From assembly GCA_947184155.2 (NCBI GenBank), contig CAMXCT020000524.1, positions 355,075-419,074 of the forward strand: DNA of 64,000 nucleotides. Reading direction: 5' to 3'. Below, piece after piece: positions 1 through 11,582 of the stretch. The translations under genes were made by a program, and so were the position numbers. The DNA comes from Cladocopium goreaui (lineage: Eukaryota > Sar > Dinophyceae > Suessiales > Symbiodiniaceae). A model generated the notes under the pieces. That model ran no database searches. It was not told where the DNA came from and worked only from the letters and a program-made list of their open reading frames with translations. Numbering within the stretch: position 1 is the first letter of the stretch; each line of letters opens with the position of its first letter.

Positions 1-145
1 TACATAGCTAGATAGGTAGATAGATAGCTAGCAAGATAGCTAGCTAGATAGGTAGATAGATAGCTAGATAGATAGAGAGCTTGCTAGATAGATAGCTTGC
101 TAGATAGATAGCTAGATAGCTAGCTAGCTGGATAGATAGCTAGCG
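1..145. repeat. GATA/AGCT-type tetranucleotide repeat
   Basis: The window opens in imperfect repeats of GATA, with GCTA and AGGT variants. The left limit is outside the window. A much longer related array lies at 28602-29568. Confidence 0.9.
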
Positions 146-227
146 CCCTCCCTCAATCCCCCCACCCGCTTTTTATCTAATCCCAAGCTTCCGCATCTGT
201 AAATATTTGGGTGAACATGCTCACATG

Positions 228-478
228 TAGAACATCCCATGCAAAATGGAAGGTGAACATGCCAAAATGTGGCAAATACCATACAAAATGGAAGGTGAAC
301 ATGCCCACATGTAGGAAATCCCATGCAAAATGGAAGGTGAACATGCCAAAATGTGGCAAATACCATACAAAATGGAAGGTGAACATGCCCACATGTAGTA
401 AATCCCATGCAAAATGGAAGGTGAACATGCCCAAATGTGGCAAATACCATGCAAAATGACAAATTCAAGTTCCAAACC
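228..478. repeat. 42-bp tandem repeat array
   Basis: About six copies of a 42-bp unit whose core reads GCAAAATGGAAGGTGAACAT followed by a variable half. Two variants alternate (CCCACATGTAG and CCAAAATGTGG), so the higher-order period is 84 bp. The 42-bp period is a multiple of three, so several frames stay open on both strands; these are not taken as genes. A related ~41-bp array lies at 36565-36825. Confidence 0.85.
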
Positions 479-925
479 GTTGCAAACACTAGGCAAATGG
501 TACCAGCCAAGAAATCCAAAAAAAAATCCCAAACCTGCTCAAAAAAAAAATCCTAAAACTATTTCACACCCTATGCAAAGTCTCTGCATTATTGCCAATA
601 GTATCCAATAGTATCATTCTTACCGTTTCATCATTTTTCAAGGGGCTTACATGAACATGAAATGTCTATATGTATTGAAATAAAGTTACCCTCCGGTTAT
701 TTAATTTAGCTATGTTATAGATTAGATGGCCCATTGGTAGATGATAAAATATAAATGATTGATCCTATCAAGCTATGCAGCTATGCCATGAATTATGATA
801 GATACTAATGATCCATGTATCCATTGATAAACGACAAAAACCCATGATTTACCTATATGATATCCAAACTAATCATGATTTACCTATGATTTTCATGGTG
901 ATTTATGAGTTACGCCCTTCCGCAG

Positions 926-1054
926 GTCTTCCCTTCGCCGCACCTGGCAGCGTCTCTGCCCCAATGCCTACCACCACGCCCTGCGCCGCCTGCGGCTGCC
1001 GCTTGCGCTGGGCCTAGTAGGGCTGCTGAGGCTGCTCGGGGAAGATGGCGCGGG
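926..1054 (+). CDS. Exon-like segment, unknown protein
   Basis: GC-rich open segment between a CGCAG acceptor and a GGGTAAAC donor, in AT-rich surroundings. The favoured frame has GC-rich third positions and encodes a basic, Leu/Arg-rich stretch (TWQRLCPNAYHHALRRLR, then a run rich in Leu and Gly). No domain is recognised. It could be an early exon of the kinase gene downstream or part of another gene; 3.7 kb separates it from the next reasonable exon in that gene. Confidence 0.45.
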
Positions 1055-1298
1055 GTAAACCACCATTCTTAGTGGTAAAACACTGTAAAACATGGTAAAA
1101 CCCACCCGAAAATGGTAAAACATGGTAAAACGTGTCATTTTTGATAGTAAAGCCACCATTTATGATGGGTTTGAAATGGGGACTATGAACCAATTGGTAA
1201 ATAAGTCATGGGATACTGGGACAGAATATGGCATATAATTATTGTTTGCTTTATCTCGTTCAACCATGTGGAACGAGATCAGCTACTGGTAGCTACAG

Positions 1299-1411
1299 TT
1301 GCGGTCCCTTCAACCCGCTACTGGTAGCGTGCCAACTACGAGATCGGCGGCTTCGAAATCGGCCATATCGGCCTCCATGCGGCAGGAAGAGGCGAAATGT
1401 TGTGCGGAAAG
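1299..1411 (+). CDS. Exon-like segment, unknown protein
   Basis: Open segment bounded by CTACAG and GAAAG/GTTGG. One frame reads as a Ser/Ala-rich stretch ending MRQEEAKCCAER, which is more protein-like than the Arg-rich alternative. Phase from the 926-1054 segment would favour the alternative, so frame and linkage are unresolved. Confidence 0.4.
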
Positions 1412-2275
1412 GTTGGAACAATTTAACCCATGAAGCCATCGTGCAACACAGCGCACACTGATTTGGAACATGTTGAAACAAATTCATACACATTGGACAT
1501 TGACATCTGTAGGCGTATGAAACAAGAACATGTTGACGTAGTATGACATAATTATGTGATTCTTGCCGACATGTTGACTTTGCAGTCAGTTTCCCTTTGG
1601 AAATAGCAATGGTCTAATATCCAAGTCCCAGTTTCAAACAAACCCTAATGATGGCCTGTTGCTACCATGAAAGTATCCCTCCTACTTTAATGAAATTATT
1701 TCAGGGGCGGTTACCCACCAAAATATTTCAACATAATTTCAAAAATCTAACATGTTGGATGTATAAATTTATATAGTCTAACTGCCATCACCAAAATAAT
1801 TTCTGGTTGGACTTTATTTTGATGGGTTACCACCCCTTAAAATAATTTTGACGTAAACACTCTGAATGGAAACAAATATTTCAAACTAAGTAACTAATTT
1901 TGGTTTTCTATGATGTTGTTTACGATGGCGTGGCCCCGAGAAGTGCGATTGCAGCACAACTCACAACAGAAGTTGCAGTGTGAAATGGGACTAAGGGGGG
2001 TTACTCACAGCAGAATTGAAGAAAATCACAAAGTACATCATCAGGAAATCCTGCACAATGTTGGTCTTGCAAAAGTGGTTTACTATTATTTTTTAGGTTG
2101 CTTCTTGTTTTTTTTTTAGGATTGATGCGTTGCGAATCCTACAACGCAAATAAATTCAAACATCATGTTTCATGTGTGCTCCCTGCTAGTCATGTCAGAA
2201 TCTCCCCTCAATTTAAATTGCAGCAAGAACGCGTCAAAACTTGCAACCCGAAACCAAACACGTTCTTCAAAAAAT

Positions 2276-3010
2276 TATTCAAAGGATATTGGAGATGCCC
2301 TGCACTCCTCGCCCAGAACCATCCAACTCGCCCAGAAACTGGAAAAAAACGAAAAACTTATCAAAACCAAACGCTTCCCATCAAGAGTTCTTTGGAGGAA
2401 AATGAAGGGAATATGGGAGAAATACGGGGAAATATGAAAGGTTAGGAAAATCACTACAGGAAAGAGCCAGGTTGAATACTATTTTGGGATTTCCCAAGGG
2501 GAGAAATTATTTTAGGGGTATTGAGATGTCCTGCACTTCTCAAAAACCAAAGTGAGCAGCTCCCAGAACCACCCAACTCGCCCAGAAGCTGGAAAAGTGT
2601 TCAAAACCTATCAAAACCGAACGCTTCCCACCGAGAGTTCTTTGGAAGGAAATGAAGGGAATATGGGAGAAATAAGGGGAAATATGAAAGGATAGGAAAA
2701 CCACTACAGGAAAGAGCCAGGTTGAATACTATTTTGTGAGATTTCCCAAGGGGAGAAGTTATTCTAGGGGTATTGGAGATACCCTGCACTTCTCAAAAAC
2801 CAAAGTGAGCAGCTGCCAGCTGAAAAACAAAAAATATATAAACACCGAATGCTTTCCCTTTTCGCACTCATTCCCACCGAGAGTTCTTTGGAAGGAAATT
2901 CAGGGAATGTGGGAGAAATACGGGGAAGTATGAAAAAAGTGGAAATATGTAGGAAAGAGTCAGTGATGAAGATGATGGTTGAACATCATTTTGATGTAAT
3001 TCCCAAGGGG
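2276..3010. repeat. Threefold ~245-bp direct repeat
   Basis: Three diverged copies in tandem. A shared block (GAGTTCTTTGGA, then a GGGAATATGGGAGAAATA core) recurs near 2384, 2634 and 2879, followed each time by an AGGAAAGAG(C/T)CAG block and a TTTCCCAAGGGG block. No coding role is evident. Confidence 0.75.
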
Positions 3011-3698
3011 CTCATTTTTTATTTTTTTTCAACCGCTTAAAATTTATACAAAACTATTTCAAAACCTAGTTTTTCCAGTGTATATTGAAGGCTTAGATTA
3101 TAACTCACATAATCCAATATGCACATCCGTAGGCCCACTGCTTAGGAAAATGATGGAATATCCCCGGTGCACCTGTGAAGGCGATCATGTCGGGTGGGAA
3201 GGGGGGTCCCAAAGTATACATATGTAAAGATTGGATAGTCCGGGTGGGGTAAAATAATTAACCCCGCGGGGGGTGAAGTGAAATAATTTTGAGGAAGGTT
3301 CGCCCGCTGAGATGGGGGGAGGGGGGGGCCAACGTGGGTAATTATTTTACCCTCAAGAGGGTTTCATCGTATAACTACCGAAGACTCTATCAACCCCCTG
3401 AAAATAATTTTGAAAAATATTTTGCGGAGGGGCGGAGGGCGGGCAAGGAAGGTAGGGGAGATATGAAAGTATTGGTGTGCTTTCAATGATGTACCGGTGG
3501 TTATTCCCAGTTTAATGATAAAGTTTGATAACTAACTAATGATGCCTTGAACCGGTGCAAGCTACCATTGACAACAGTCACTTCAATGGTAAAAAATGTG
3601 GACTTCAGCCATTTTTTGGTTTTTTTTTCGCTATAGTTTACAGCGATACAACTTGTATAACCTACCCAGAGATTTCAGCCTGACCTTGCCATGGCCAG

Positions 3699-3847
3699 GC
3701 TGACGTGGGCTCTTTATCGGTTCATTCGGTGGTCGAAAATGGCGGCAGATGGCGCCACTTTCTGGGCTTTCTGGATCTATGGAACTGGGAAAATCGATGG
3801 CCAGGCTGGTCTTTGGGGACTACCAGGGTGCTATCTAAAGGAAACTT
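3699..3847 (+). other. Possible exon, weak
   Basis: After GGCCAG the frame beginning GCTGAC stays open for about 50 codons (ADVGSLSVHSVVENGGRW and a Trp-rich tail). A second frame is also open. A GGCCAGGCTG phrase occurs twice here, so a repeat is as likely as an exon. Confidence 0.2.
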
Positions 3848-4802
3848 GTCGATTTAACTGGGGTTTACATGTGTATATACTTGTGGGAATACTATCTAAA
3901 CAAGCCAAAAAGAAATCTAACTGAATAGGCCCTGAAGATTGAAAAATCCGGATAATCCTGTAGGTTGGGGGGGGTGAATGTGGATACAGCTTAGAGGGCT
4001 GCTGGTGGGAGGTGATATAGCTACCATCACCCAGATGCTCCATGGTCCTGGTTTACCTACAGGCAACGACCAGGTCGCACATGTTAATGTACCATGGAGC
4101 AAATGGCTCCTGTAAAATCATATAGAACCCAAGTCGGAAGTAGATCTAAGTAGCAAGGCTGTACAACATACTTTGCCACCTACAAAGGGGATCCAGACTC
4201 ATCAGCTGCATAGTAGAGATGTGTTCCACGTCCGAGAGGGATCTTCATGGGGGGTCTTAACAGAGATGTGGTCAATTTCGAGGTTTTTCGCATTCAGACT
4301 TGTTTGTATTCAAGATGTTTAATATTTCAATGATGTTTATGTTTTGAGTTTGATTATGTAAGTTACTAATTCCCCAAAAAGTTGCCATAATGCAGTCTCA
4401 CAGACTTTGGATTACCATGGGTTGCCCAATAGGACACCAACGAGTTCCAGTGAACACCAGCAAGATATATACCATTGTAAGCCATCATGTAATGAGCCAT
4501 CTAGATCTAGTATCTATATTCATAATATGTATATGTATATTATTGTAATTATACTCTTGAAATTCAAAAAAAAAATATTCCAATAATAATAATACTTATT
4601 ATTATCATAAAATTAATACTAGGACCTTCGGGATGGCGATAGAGAGAAGAGAAAGTATATAAGAGAGAGTCATAATTAATTGATTCATATAGTATAGTCA
4701 TATACATATTATAACTGTATTTATCATTGGTTATCTATTACAACACTTTATAACTGATAGATCTTTCCAACATCCATAGCTTCCTGGATCCCACCGTCTA
4801 AG

Positions 4803-4865
4803 GCCTGGCTTGTACCAGTCTGCACGGCGCCAGCAATGTGGCGGTGCCGACCCCGGACAAAATGG
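4803..4865 (+). CDS. Exon, possible kinase helix-E segment
   Basis: Bounded by CTAAG and an ATGG/GTGAAC donor; an earlier GT donor after 4837 is also possible. The best frame reads LACTSLHGASN..., which resembles the helix before the catalytic loop of TKL/receptor-like kinases (ALxxLHxxSP). The HRD motif expected next is not seen in this exon or in the 850 bp after it. Confidence 0.4.
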
Positions 4866-5719
4866 GTGAACTGGTGGGAACAAATGGAGAAAAAAATGTG
4901 GTCATGCTGGGTTTACCATCCAAAATTAGGATGGATTGGCAGACCTAATGTATATGATAGCTATATAATCAATCATTTGGATACATTTGATCACGACAAC
5001 GTCGCGACGTCACTGGAGTGATGGGGGATTGGGGTGTTTATCCTTGGATCCACTGTCTTTTTGTTGGTGAAATCATACAAGTGGAAGCAACCGGTTGGAT
5101 CTTGAGGATATTTCATACATGCAGTTTTTATTTGGATCTTGGAACCTGCAAAAATAGTTGGTCAAACATGGGTCAAACATGGTCAAACAATGGGTCAAAC
5201 AAGGGGAGGTTTGAGGATGCATCATGAAAGTTTTAGATGTTTTTTTATAGGTCGGCATGATGTACCATAGATGTCCTTTTCCCATTGGTTGGTTGATTAA
5301 TAGAGGGGTTTGAAGAAACCCCTTTAACAACAGGTAAATGATGATAGATGGTGTACCAGCTCCCGGCCCCTCTATTGTGATGTACCGTTTAAGAATCAAA
5401 AAAAACTGTTGTCCCTTCGGCGCAACGACTGACTTGACCCAGTCGTCTGAGTCGCTTAAAATGGTGCTGTTTTTGTGGCTCTTCCCCCCCCATTTTTTCC
5501 ATGAAAGTTGTCCACGCTCTTGATGCTCATTGTATAGTTCTTCACCATTATTAAAAAAACAATGGGAATTTCTGGATCCTGGAATATCCCCAGCAAAATA
5601 TAGCCTGAAAAATATGGTACAGTAACAGTACCTGCATTTTAGGATCCTTTTTTATTCCCATTGATTATTCTAGGAAAGAAATCATAGAAATCCCCAGCTA
5701 CTTCGCCCAGTGACTAAAG

Positions 5720-5758
5720 GTGAAGAGCATTGGCGGCACGCCGGGCTACAAATGTGGG
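5720..5758 (+). CDS. Kinase exon: activation segment
   Basis: Acceptor ACTAAAG. Encodes VKSIGGTPGYKCG; the GTPGY motif matches the P+1 part of kinase activation segments. The donor is either GT after 5758 or GT after 5753. The second would give phase 1 and could pair with an acceptor near 6293. Confidence 0.55.
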
Positions 5759-8700
5759 GTGCCAATTTAGGGAACGGATGGGAACCGCATCTGCTGATGA
5801 ATTTGGACCAATCAAGCTGAATTTTATGGTCATTAATGGTCATTAATGGTGAATTAGTGGTGATTAATGGTGGTTATTAATGGCTAATAGTGAATTAATG
5901 ATTACCCTCTGGCAATTTGTTACATAGCTATTGAACATTGCCATTTATAGTGAGGAAAAGCCATGATAAAACAAACCCAAATTCGGTGTAATTGATTGAA
6001 ATGCCCCGATGTTCTAGATGATTTTTTCATGCCCCTCACATGAATATGGTAAATTATTGGGATGGTTATGGCATTGGGCTTGCCAGTGTTTGCCACACTG
6101 GTGTGTATTTGATCAATGAATCATCTTAAATCCCTATTTTGATGGTTAGATTACATCCATTATGATCCATTATTATCCATGATTATCCATGATTATCCAT
6201 TATTGTCCATTATCCTCATTTATTGTTTGTTTTAACTCATCATGACTTTTGGCTTTACCGGCACCACATCTTTCTTCAGGCGGCGGTTCTTAGCCGCAGC
6301 CCGAGGTCCCGTGTACGAACGCTCGGGCTGCTGCACTGAAGGTTCCGAGGTGTGGCTTTGCAGCGAATCCAAGGTGATAAATCGGGATTTCTTCTGATTT
6401 GTTAAGACATATAGTGGACATGATATAGATTGATATAGGAACCGTGTGTTAAATATATGCATTTCTACGTAGTGAGATCGGCAAATGGCCATTAATGAAG
6501 AAATCATTTTGCGACGTCAACTATTTAAGCAATCAATGAAAGACAAATGAGACCATTCTTCAAGGGGCAGCGCTCGCCACTGAGGCCCAAACGGCCCAAA
6601 CGGCCCAAACGAGTGTCATCTCAACAATGACCATGGTAGTGACATGTAGTGACTATCGTCATTATCAGAATGTTTTTGTCGCCCTTCGTTTCAAATATCA
6701 ACATCATGACCTTCAGGAGGACTGTTCAGGACTAAGATCGGAAGTTTTTTATTGTTCACTGAGTCACTGTGCATTGTTTCAAAATAACCATCATTTAGCA
6801 AACAATTACCTATAGATGAACAGAAAATTGAATTTGCTGAAGGTGTTTTTTGTTGTTCCCATTGATTAAAAAATCCCAAATTGGGGGAATCGAGTTGCAA
6901 CCGCCGAAGCCCAAAGATATCCCCAGGTGATGATATTGCAAAGCCCAATGTCCCGTAACAAAAAATCGTTAGCAGCCCGGTAGCACATTGAAGAAACACC
7001 TGGCGGATGAGTCCCGTAACAAAACCGCTAATTGATACTGGGTATAGTATGGTATAGTGTTATGTGTAAGAAATGTCTACTTTCTTACACTGATCACAAA
7101 AAAGCATCGTTGATATTTGTCAGTCATCTTCAGCAATGTCCCATTTGTTTTGATATCACATCACACATGTTTTCTCCGGAAATGGTTCTATGGGAAATTC
7201 ATGGAAATTATCCTTTTTCACAGTAAAATAACTTTTTTTTTGGTGTATATATATATATTATATGTATATTGTCATGATTCATGATATTTCCATGATATCC
7301 CCATGTAGTTGTTTTGACTTTTTCTACCGGAAAACCTTGGATTTGTGGATTCTCTGTGACTAAAATCACCGCAGGTCTACTCCTTTGGCATGGTGATGCT
7401 GGAGGTCCTCACAGGCGTGAAAATGCCCGAGAAGCACGAGATGTCATAGTAAAAACAAGGTAAAACATGGCAATGAGGTACAGCCAACACTTTATTCTAC
7501 CATAAAAATATGGTGATTCTGGAATATTCTGAATATGATTTATAGATGTTTAATGATGATAGTATGGATGTTGATGGATGTTTATGGCATTGGCTTTCCC
7601 ACATTTTTCACATCAACTGGTTTTTTGATGCCAGGCCTGGCTCCCTCCGCCACGGACCAAACAGTTCCAGGAGGTCGGGAGATCTCAGCTGTGCCATGGT
7701 TTTTCTTCGTTCGAAAACCAGCGAAAAACATGAGAGAAAACATCGCAGAAACATGGGGAAATCATGGCCAAAACCCGAGAAACATCGGATTTACACTTGC
7801 AAAACTGTGGAGAGTCATCGGAAAAATGTGGAGAACAAATAGGACTGAACATCCCCTCAACTGTCTGAAGTTGACCCTGAGACTCACCAAATTTTGGGTA
7901 GAGAATGGTCTTCCGGCTCCGAGTTCGGCGGGGTCGAAGTGGGGCAATGAACATATTGGAAACATGGTGGAACAGATGCTTCAATGATTGAAACAACCAG
8001 GTTTTTACTGAACATATAGACACTGGAATGGAAAAATATGGAAAAATGTAGAGAAAAGATTTGGCGTTTGACCAACACACAATACTGGTTGGTGGTTTCA
8101 AACATTTTTATTTTCCATTTCATATATGGGATAATCCTTCCCATTGACTTTCATATTTTTCAGAGGGGTAGGTCAACCACCAACCAGAGATTTGGAATTT
8201 GAGCAGGCATCATGTGGATCTCTCTGGCAAGCCATGGGTTGAACGTGCTGCCGGCAATATATATATAATATATAATATATATATAAAATATATAATATAT
8301 ATATATATAATATATAATATATAAATCTGATTTGGGTTGTTCAAAACGTTGCTCTTTCTGCACTAAAATGCAGAAAAATGAAGATATCCACTAGCAACAT
8401 CATATTTCGTTGGTATCTAAGTTTGGGTTTGGGCCTTTTTTGGGTCACAATAATTGACTCCCCGAAAATGTTTGTGGATCCACGGGTATCAAGTTATCAT
8501 TTCCTGAGGCATCTCCTTCCCCATCGCTGCTCGGTTGCAGGGGGATGCGGCATCGTATGTCATTCTACAAGCCTTAAAGAGACAAAGAGACTCGGGTTTC
8601 TTGGGTTTGCCAAGCTATAGATATGTATAGATACTTCATGATATTTCGTGATATTTCATGCAAAAAAAAGGGGCCGCAACACAGGCTGAAATCATTGGAC

Positions 8701-10395
8701 AGATTGATTTGACTGGTCGACTGTGGAAATGAGGTATTGTGAAGCAATATGTCCAAAGTTTACCGCAGCCGCAGCAGAACAAGTATCCGTATAATTATTT
8801 CCCCATTTTGGTGTACACATCTATTGAAGTGCAGCAGCATGATTTATTTCATCGGTGGAAACATGGGGAAGCCTACAATTCAGTGGCTATTGAAAGCGAT
8901 CAATGGCAATCAAAATAGGATACCCACCCATAATTGAAACAACCCCAGTTTTTACAGATATGTTCTTATCTAATTATAACATTATATATCTATGCAAAGA
9001 TTTCCAGCAAATGACTCTAATAATGCATACACTTCATACAGTATACTATATGTGTATATAGATATATACCTGCCAAAATCTTATTAAAACACAGTAAATA
9101 CCAGTAAAAACAGGAAAATGGTAGACTTTTGGGGGAGGCTACCATCCATATATATATATATACACACACGTATTGTTAATGCTGAGGCTGAAAAGGTGGC
9201 ACCCCAGCAGCCTGGCGCCTTGGAACGGATGAGGCACGGAACGATGGCCCCTGGGTGGATGGTGTAAGGTTGGCAGCCATCAATGATCAACCCATCAATC
9301 CTTGTTGGTAAGATCATTGATGGTTTAAAGATGTTTAAAGTTTAAAGTGATTTTTTGAACAATGATGAACCCCAACAAGGATTCATACTGATTCATGATG
9401 AAATTTCTGAACGTCACAGTTGTTTTACCAACGAAATTCCCCAAAATGGAACGCTCCGTCCGCTAGGAAGAAAAATGCGCAGATTTGCCTCACGGATTGA
9501 TTTTGTGGCAAGTACCCAACTGTTTTTTGTGTGACTCCCCAGGTTCATTTTTCCATAATTTGCTTGCTGTATTTTTGCAGTTCAATTTCGGTTTATCTTG
9601 CGAACGTCTCATGTTATATAATTAATCGAATTTGGGGGCTGGTTAGTTCTACTTCCCGTGTTTGTTCTTTAAAATCTGATCCCGTCCTGCTGGAATTTCT
9701 TGACCATCCGCAGGGGCAGAGACAGCACGGCGGAGTGGTGCGGTGCCCAATGCTGCAGCCAAATACATCATATTCATGGTAGTTCTACCCCATCATTGAT
9801 ATACAAAATGATAAGATATTCAGATATATTATGTGTGTGTGTGTGTGTGCGTTTTTTTCATAGGAGTAATGATGATTCACTAGTGGATGAAAATCTACCC
9901 TGTGGTAATCGTTTGCTGATGATTTTCCCATTTGGACAGCACCCCAGGGGGGGATTTCACATTGCCATGTTCGATTACCGGTGCATCCGCCGGATGCACC
10001 GTGAAACCCAAGACATGTTGGGAAACGACGAACGTCCAGCCGAAATCAAACATGAATTTCAGTTCAGCTCAAGTGTCCAAACTATACATGTATTACTAAC
10101 TGTATTACTGTATATCATATATCATATATAGCATATAGATGTTCAGTATTGGAGGAATGATGGTTCATGTTTGAACACTGTGTCAACCTTGTTTTCTTTA
10201 ATTTAATCTTCATAGTTATCTATTTCATACAACTTACTTAATTATAAGTTGTTTGGCCATATTTTTTGGGGGATAACCAGCGAAGAAAAACCCATATCTT
10301 TTGTGCAGCTTCACCGCCTGAGGCCTCCCGCGCTCTTCAAGGAGCTGGCCACGTCGGGGGAGCTCAGCATCCCAGACAGATCCACGAGCCGTTGG
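5720..10395 (+). CDS. Protein kinase gene (TKL/receptor-like type), partial, multi-exon
   Basis: Gene span, not one open frame. Exons at 5720-5758, 6280-6349, 7375-7414, 7635-7687, 9187-9261, 9714-9778 and 10309-10395 read in order as the activation segment and C-lobe of a Ser/Thr/Tyr kinase: SIGGTPGYKC, then TEGSE joined to VYSFGMVMLEVLTG, then LAPSATDQTVPGG, then AEKVAPQQPGALERM, and finally a PALFKELATSGEL segment. The GTPGY and DVYSFGxxLxELLTG-type motifs are diagnostic for kinase subdomains VIII-IX. Joins 6349/7375 and 7414/7635 keep phase; 7414 needs a GC donor. The N-lobe (glycine loop, VAVK lysine), HRD and DFG motifs were not found, so either short exons were missed or the copy is inactive. 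Confidence 0.65.
6280..6349 (+). CDS. Kinase exon before subdomain IX
   Basis: Acceptor CTTCAG, donor GAG/GTGTGG. Encodes RRFLAAARGPVYERSGCC followed by TEGSE, matching the stretch between GTPGY and DVYSFG in TKL-type kinases. It ends in phase 0, as the next exon requires. The frame remains open to 6373, so a longer form is possible. Confidence 0.6.
7375..7414 (+). CDS. Kinase exon: subdomain IX
   Basis: Acceptor ACCGCAG. Encodes VYSFGMVMLEVLT, the classic helix-F motif. The end is placed at ACAG/GCGTGA because the next exon then completes the Gly codon (LT-G-LAPSAT). This makes the intron GC-AG. Confidence 0.7.
7635..7687 (+). CDS. Kinase exon, C-lobe insert region
   Basis: Acceptor ATGCCAG. 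In the frame set by the previous exon it reads GLAPSATDQTVPGGREIS. It ends at a GC donor after TCA, or at 7698 before GTTTTT. Confidence 0.55.
8085..8187 (+). mobile_element. Inverted-repeat element, family B
   Basis: Ends CTGGTTGGTGGTTT and CAACCACCAACCAG are inverted repeats. The interior carries ATATATGGGAT, CCCATTGACT and TTTTTCAGAGGGGT blocks shared with the other family B copies. It lies in a kinase intron. Confidence 0.75.
8259..8323. repeat. TATA-rich microsatellite
   Basis: Nearly pure AT with (TA)n and TATAAA variants. Similar tracts occur throughout the window, for example 12290-12392, 14511-14590, 23711-23748 and 47022-47152. Confidence 0.85.
8541..8595 (+). other. Possible exon, weak
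   Basis: After GGTTGCAG the frame reads GDAASYVILQALKRQRDSG up to a GT donor. It is protein-like, but its phases do not join the kinase exons on either side. It may be an alternative or unrelated exon. Confidence 0.25.
9187..9261 (+). CDS. Kinase exon, C-lobe
   Basis: Acceptor GCTGAG, donor GGATG/GTGTAAG, 25 codons in phase 0. Encodes AEKVAPQQPGALERM and HGTMAPGWM, resemb­ling the helix F-G linker of TKL-type kinases. Confidence 0.6.
9714..9778 (+). CDS. Kinase exon, C-lobe
   Basis: Acceptor ATCCGCAG, donor TTCATG/GTAGTT. All three frames are open. The one reading AETARRSGAVPNAAAKY best fits helix H of a kinase C-lobe. Phase is not fixed by the neighbours. Confidence 0.45.
10309..10395 (+). 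CDS. Kinase exon, C-lobe end
   Basis: Acceptor TTGTGCAG, donor CGTTGG/GTCGAT, 29 codons. Encodes LHRLRPPALFKELATSGE, then LSIPDRSTSRW. RPxxFKEL matches the conserved RP...F.E(I/L) of kinase subdomain XI. Confidence 0.55.
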
Positions 10396-10888
10396 GTCGA
10401 TTTTTGTTCAGGGGAAATGATGAGAAAATGGGAATGATGACCAGCGGAATGGCGGCTGTTGCAAAGAAAAAGGAATCATTTGGGGATTTGGGGGCAGTTT
10501 GGACTTCAAAACAGAAAAATGAGCTGCACATTTTCTGCAGATGACACACATGACCCAACCACAAATGATGAGTTCAGGAATGCACATGGAAGGTGTTCAG
10601 GCAAAGAAAGGAAATGAAAGGAAGCTCACCAACAAAACAGTGCGATATTTTCCAGAACACGTTTGATTATCGACAGACCAAAAGCAAGGAAACACCGCCG
10701 GACTTGGAGACTTGGTGTTTTCAATGAGAATTTGATGAAAGCACCTTTGCTGGTGATTGGTTTCAAAGATCTTCGGGTTTCCTATGGTTTCCTCCACACC
10801 TGGGATGAAGATCTTCTAAACTCTACATATTATTTTCATATTATTTTCTTGGGATAGACGGATTAGCCACCTCCCAACAGCCAACCAG

Positions 10889-10934
10889 TGGCTTGCCGCC
10901 GCCTGGCTTCAGGGACGGCTGATGATTCGAGATG
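10889..10934 (+). CDS. Exon-like segment, unknown protein
   Basis: The acceptor is the CCAACCAG end of what looks like a degenerate family B element. The frame reads WLAAAWLQGRLMIRD up to a GT donor. Unrecognised; it could be the 3' part of the kinase gene. Confidence 0.35.
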
Positions 10935-11198
10935 TGGGTTGCAACTCAAAAATGAATGGTATGAAGAGGATCCACGGGACAATTATGTAAAGGGTTTCAA
11001 GCAGTGCAAGAAGTTATTCACTAGTCACTTTAGTCCCTTGATGTATCTTGATGTCCATTGTCTCTGCCGAAGCATCGCTCAAGAAAAGAACATACCACCC
11101 TTTTATACCCTTTTACTTTATGCAAGGATCATCAGGAATGTTTACCGAACCAAGATTCACAGTGCAAGTTTACTATGTTCTGATTCACCATGCTGCAG

Positions 11199-11323
11199 AA
11201 ACCTGTCGCCATGGCATCGCCAATCTGCTGGCTTCGCGAGGGGGAGGTGCAGGTGCTTTGGACCACGCAAAGTGCGTGTCCGCCCGGTGTCACCTGGCAG
11301 CGGGGGCAGCCGCTTCAGGCTTG
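11199..11323 (+). CDS. Exon with three open frames, unknown protein
   Basis: Acceptor ATGCTGCAG; ends at a GT donor after 11323 or a GC donor after 11318. The GC3-rich frame reads KPVAMASPICWLREGEVQVL and continues Trp/Gln-rich. The other two frames are also open. No family is recognised. It lies between the kinase and CDC14-like exons and could belong to either gene. Confidence 0.45.
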
Positions 11324-11541
11324 GTTGGCCACAGAGATAAAACATAGATAGAAATAAATATACAACAATATACATTATACATTAAAAACATATTGATTTA
11401 CTGATCAGTAAAATACATCTTTCTGATGCTAAGGCGTTTTGATATCAACGTGGTTTGTTTTTGAGACTGGTGATCTTATCATCTCAACGAAGAGATTTAG
11501 GCAGAAAAGGGACATCTCAGTCGCTTCCTGCCGAGCCTTAG

Positions 11542-11582
11542 GTGGTCCTGTTCACCACCGATGTTGCTCGGCACGGATCCCT
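11542..11582 (+). CDS. Exon-like segment, unknown protein
   Basis: Acceptor GCCTTAG, GT donor after CCCT. Reads VVLFTTDVARHGSL. It could be the N-terminal strand of the CDC14-like protein (family pattern RLYF...), but the similarity is slight. Confidence 0.3.

Noticed and set aside
5409-5460. Short GC-rich palindromic stretch (GACTGACTTGACCCAGTCGTC)
   Set aside because: Looks like a small inverted repeat rather than an exon; no phase or motif links it to the kinase gene.
6565-6635. Segment reading AALATEAQTAQTAQTSVIS with splice-like borders
   Set aside because: The kinase exons on both sides join directly in phase; the segment includes a GGCCCAAAC triplication that accounts for the open frame.
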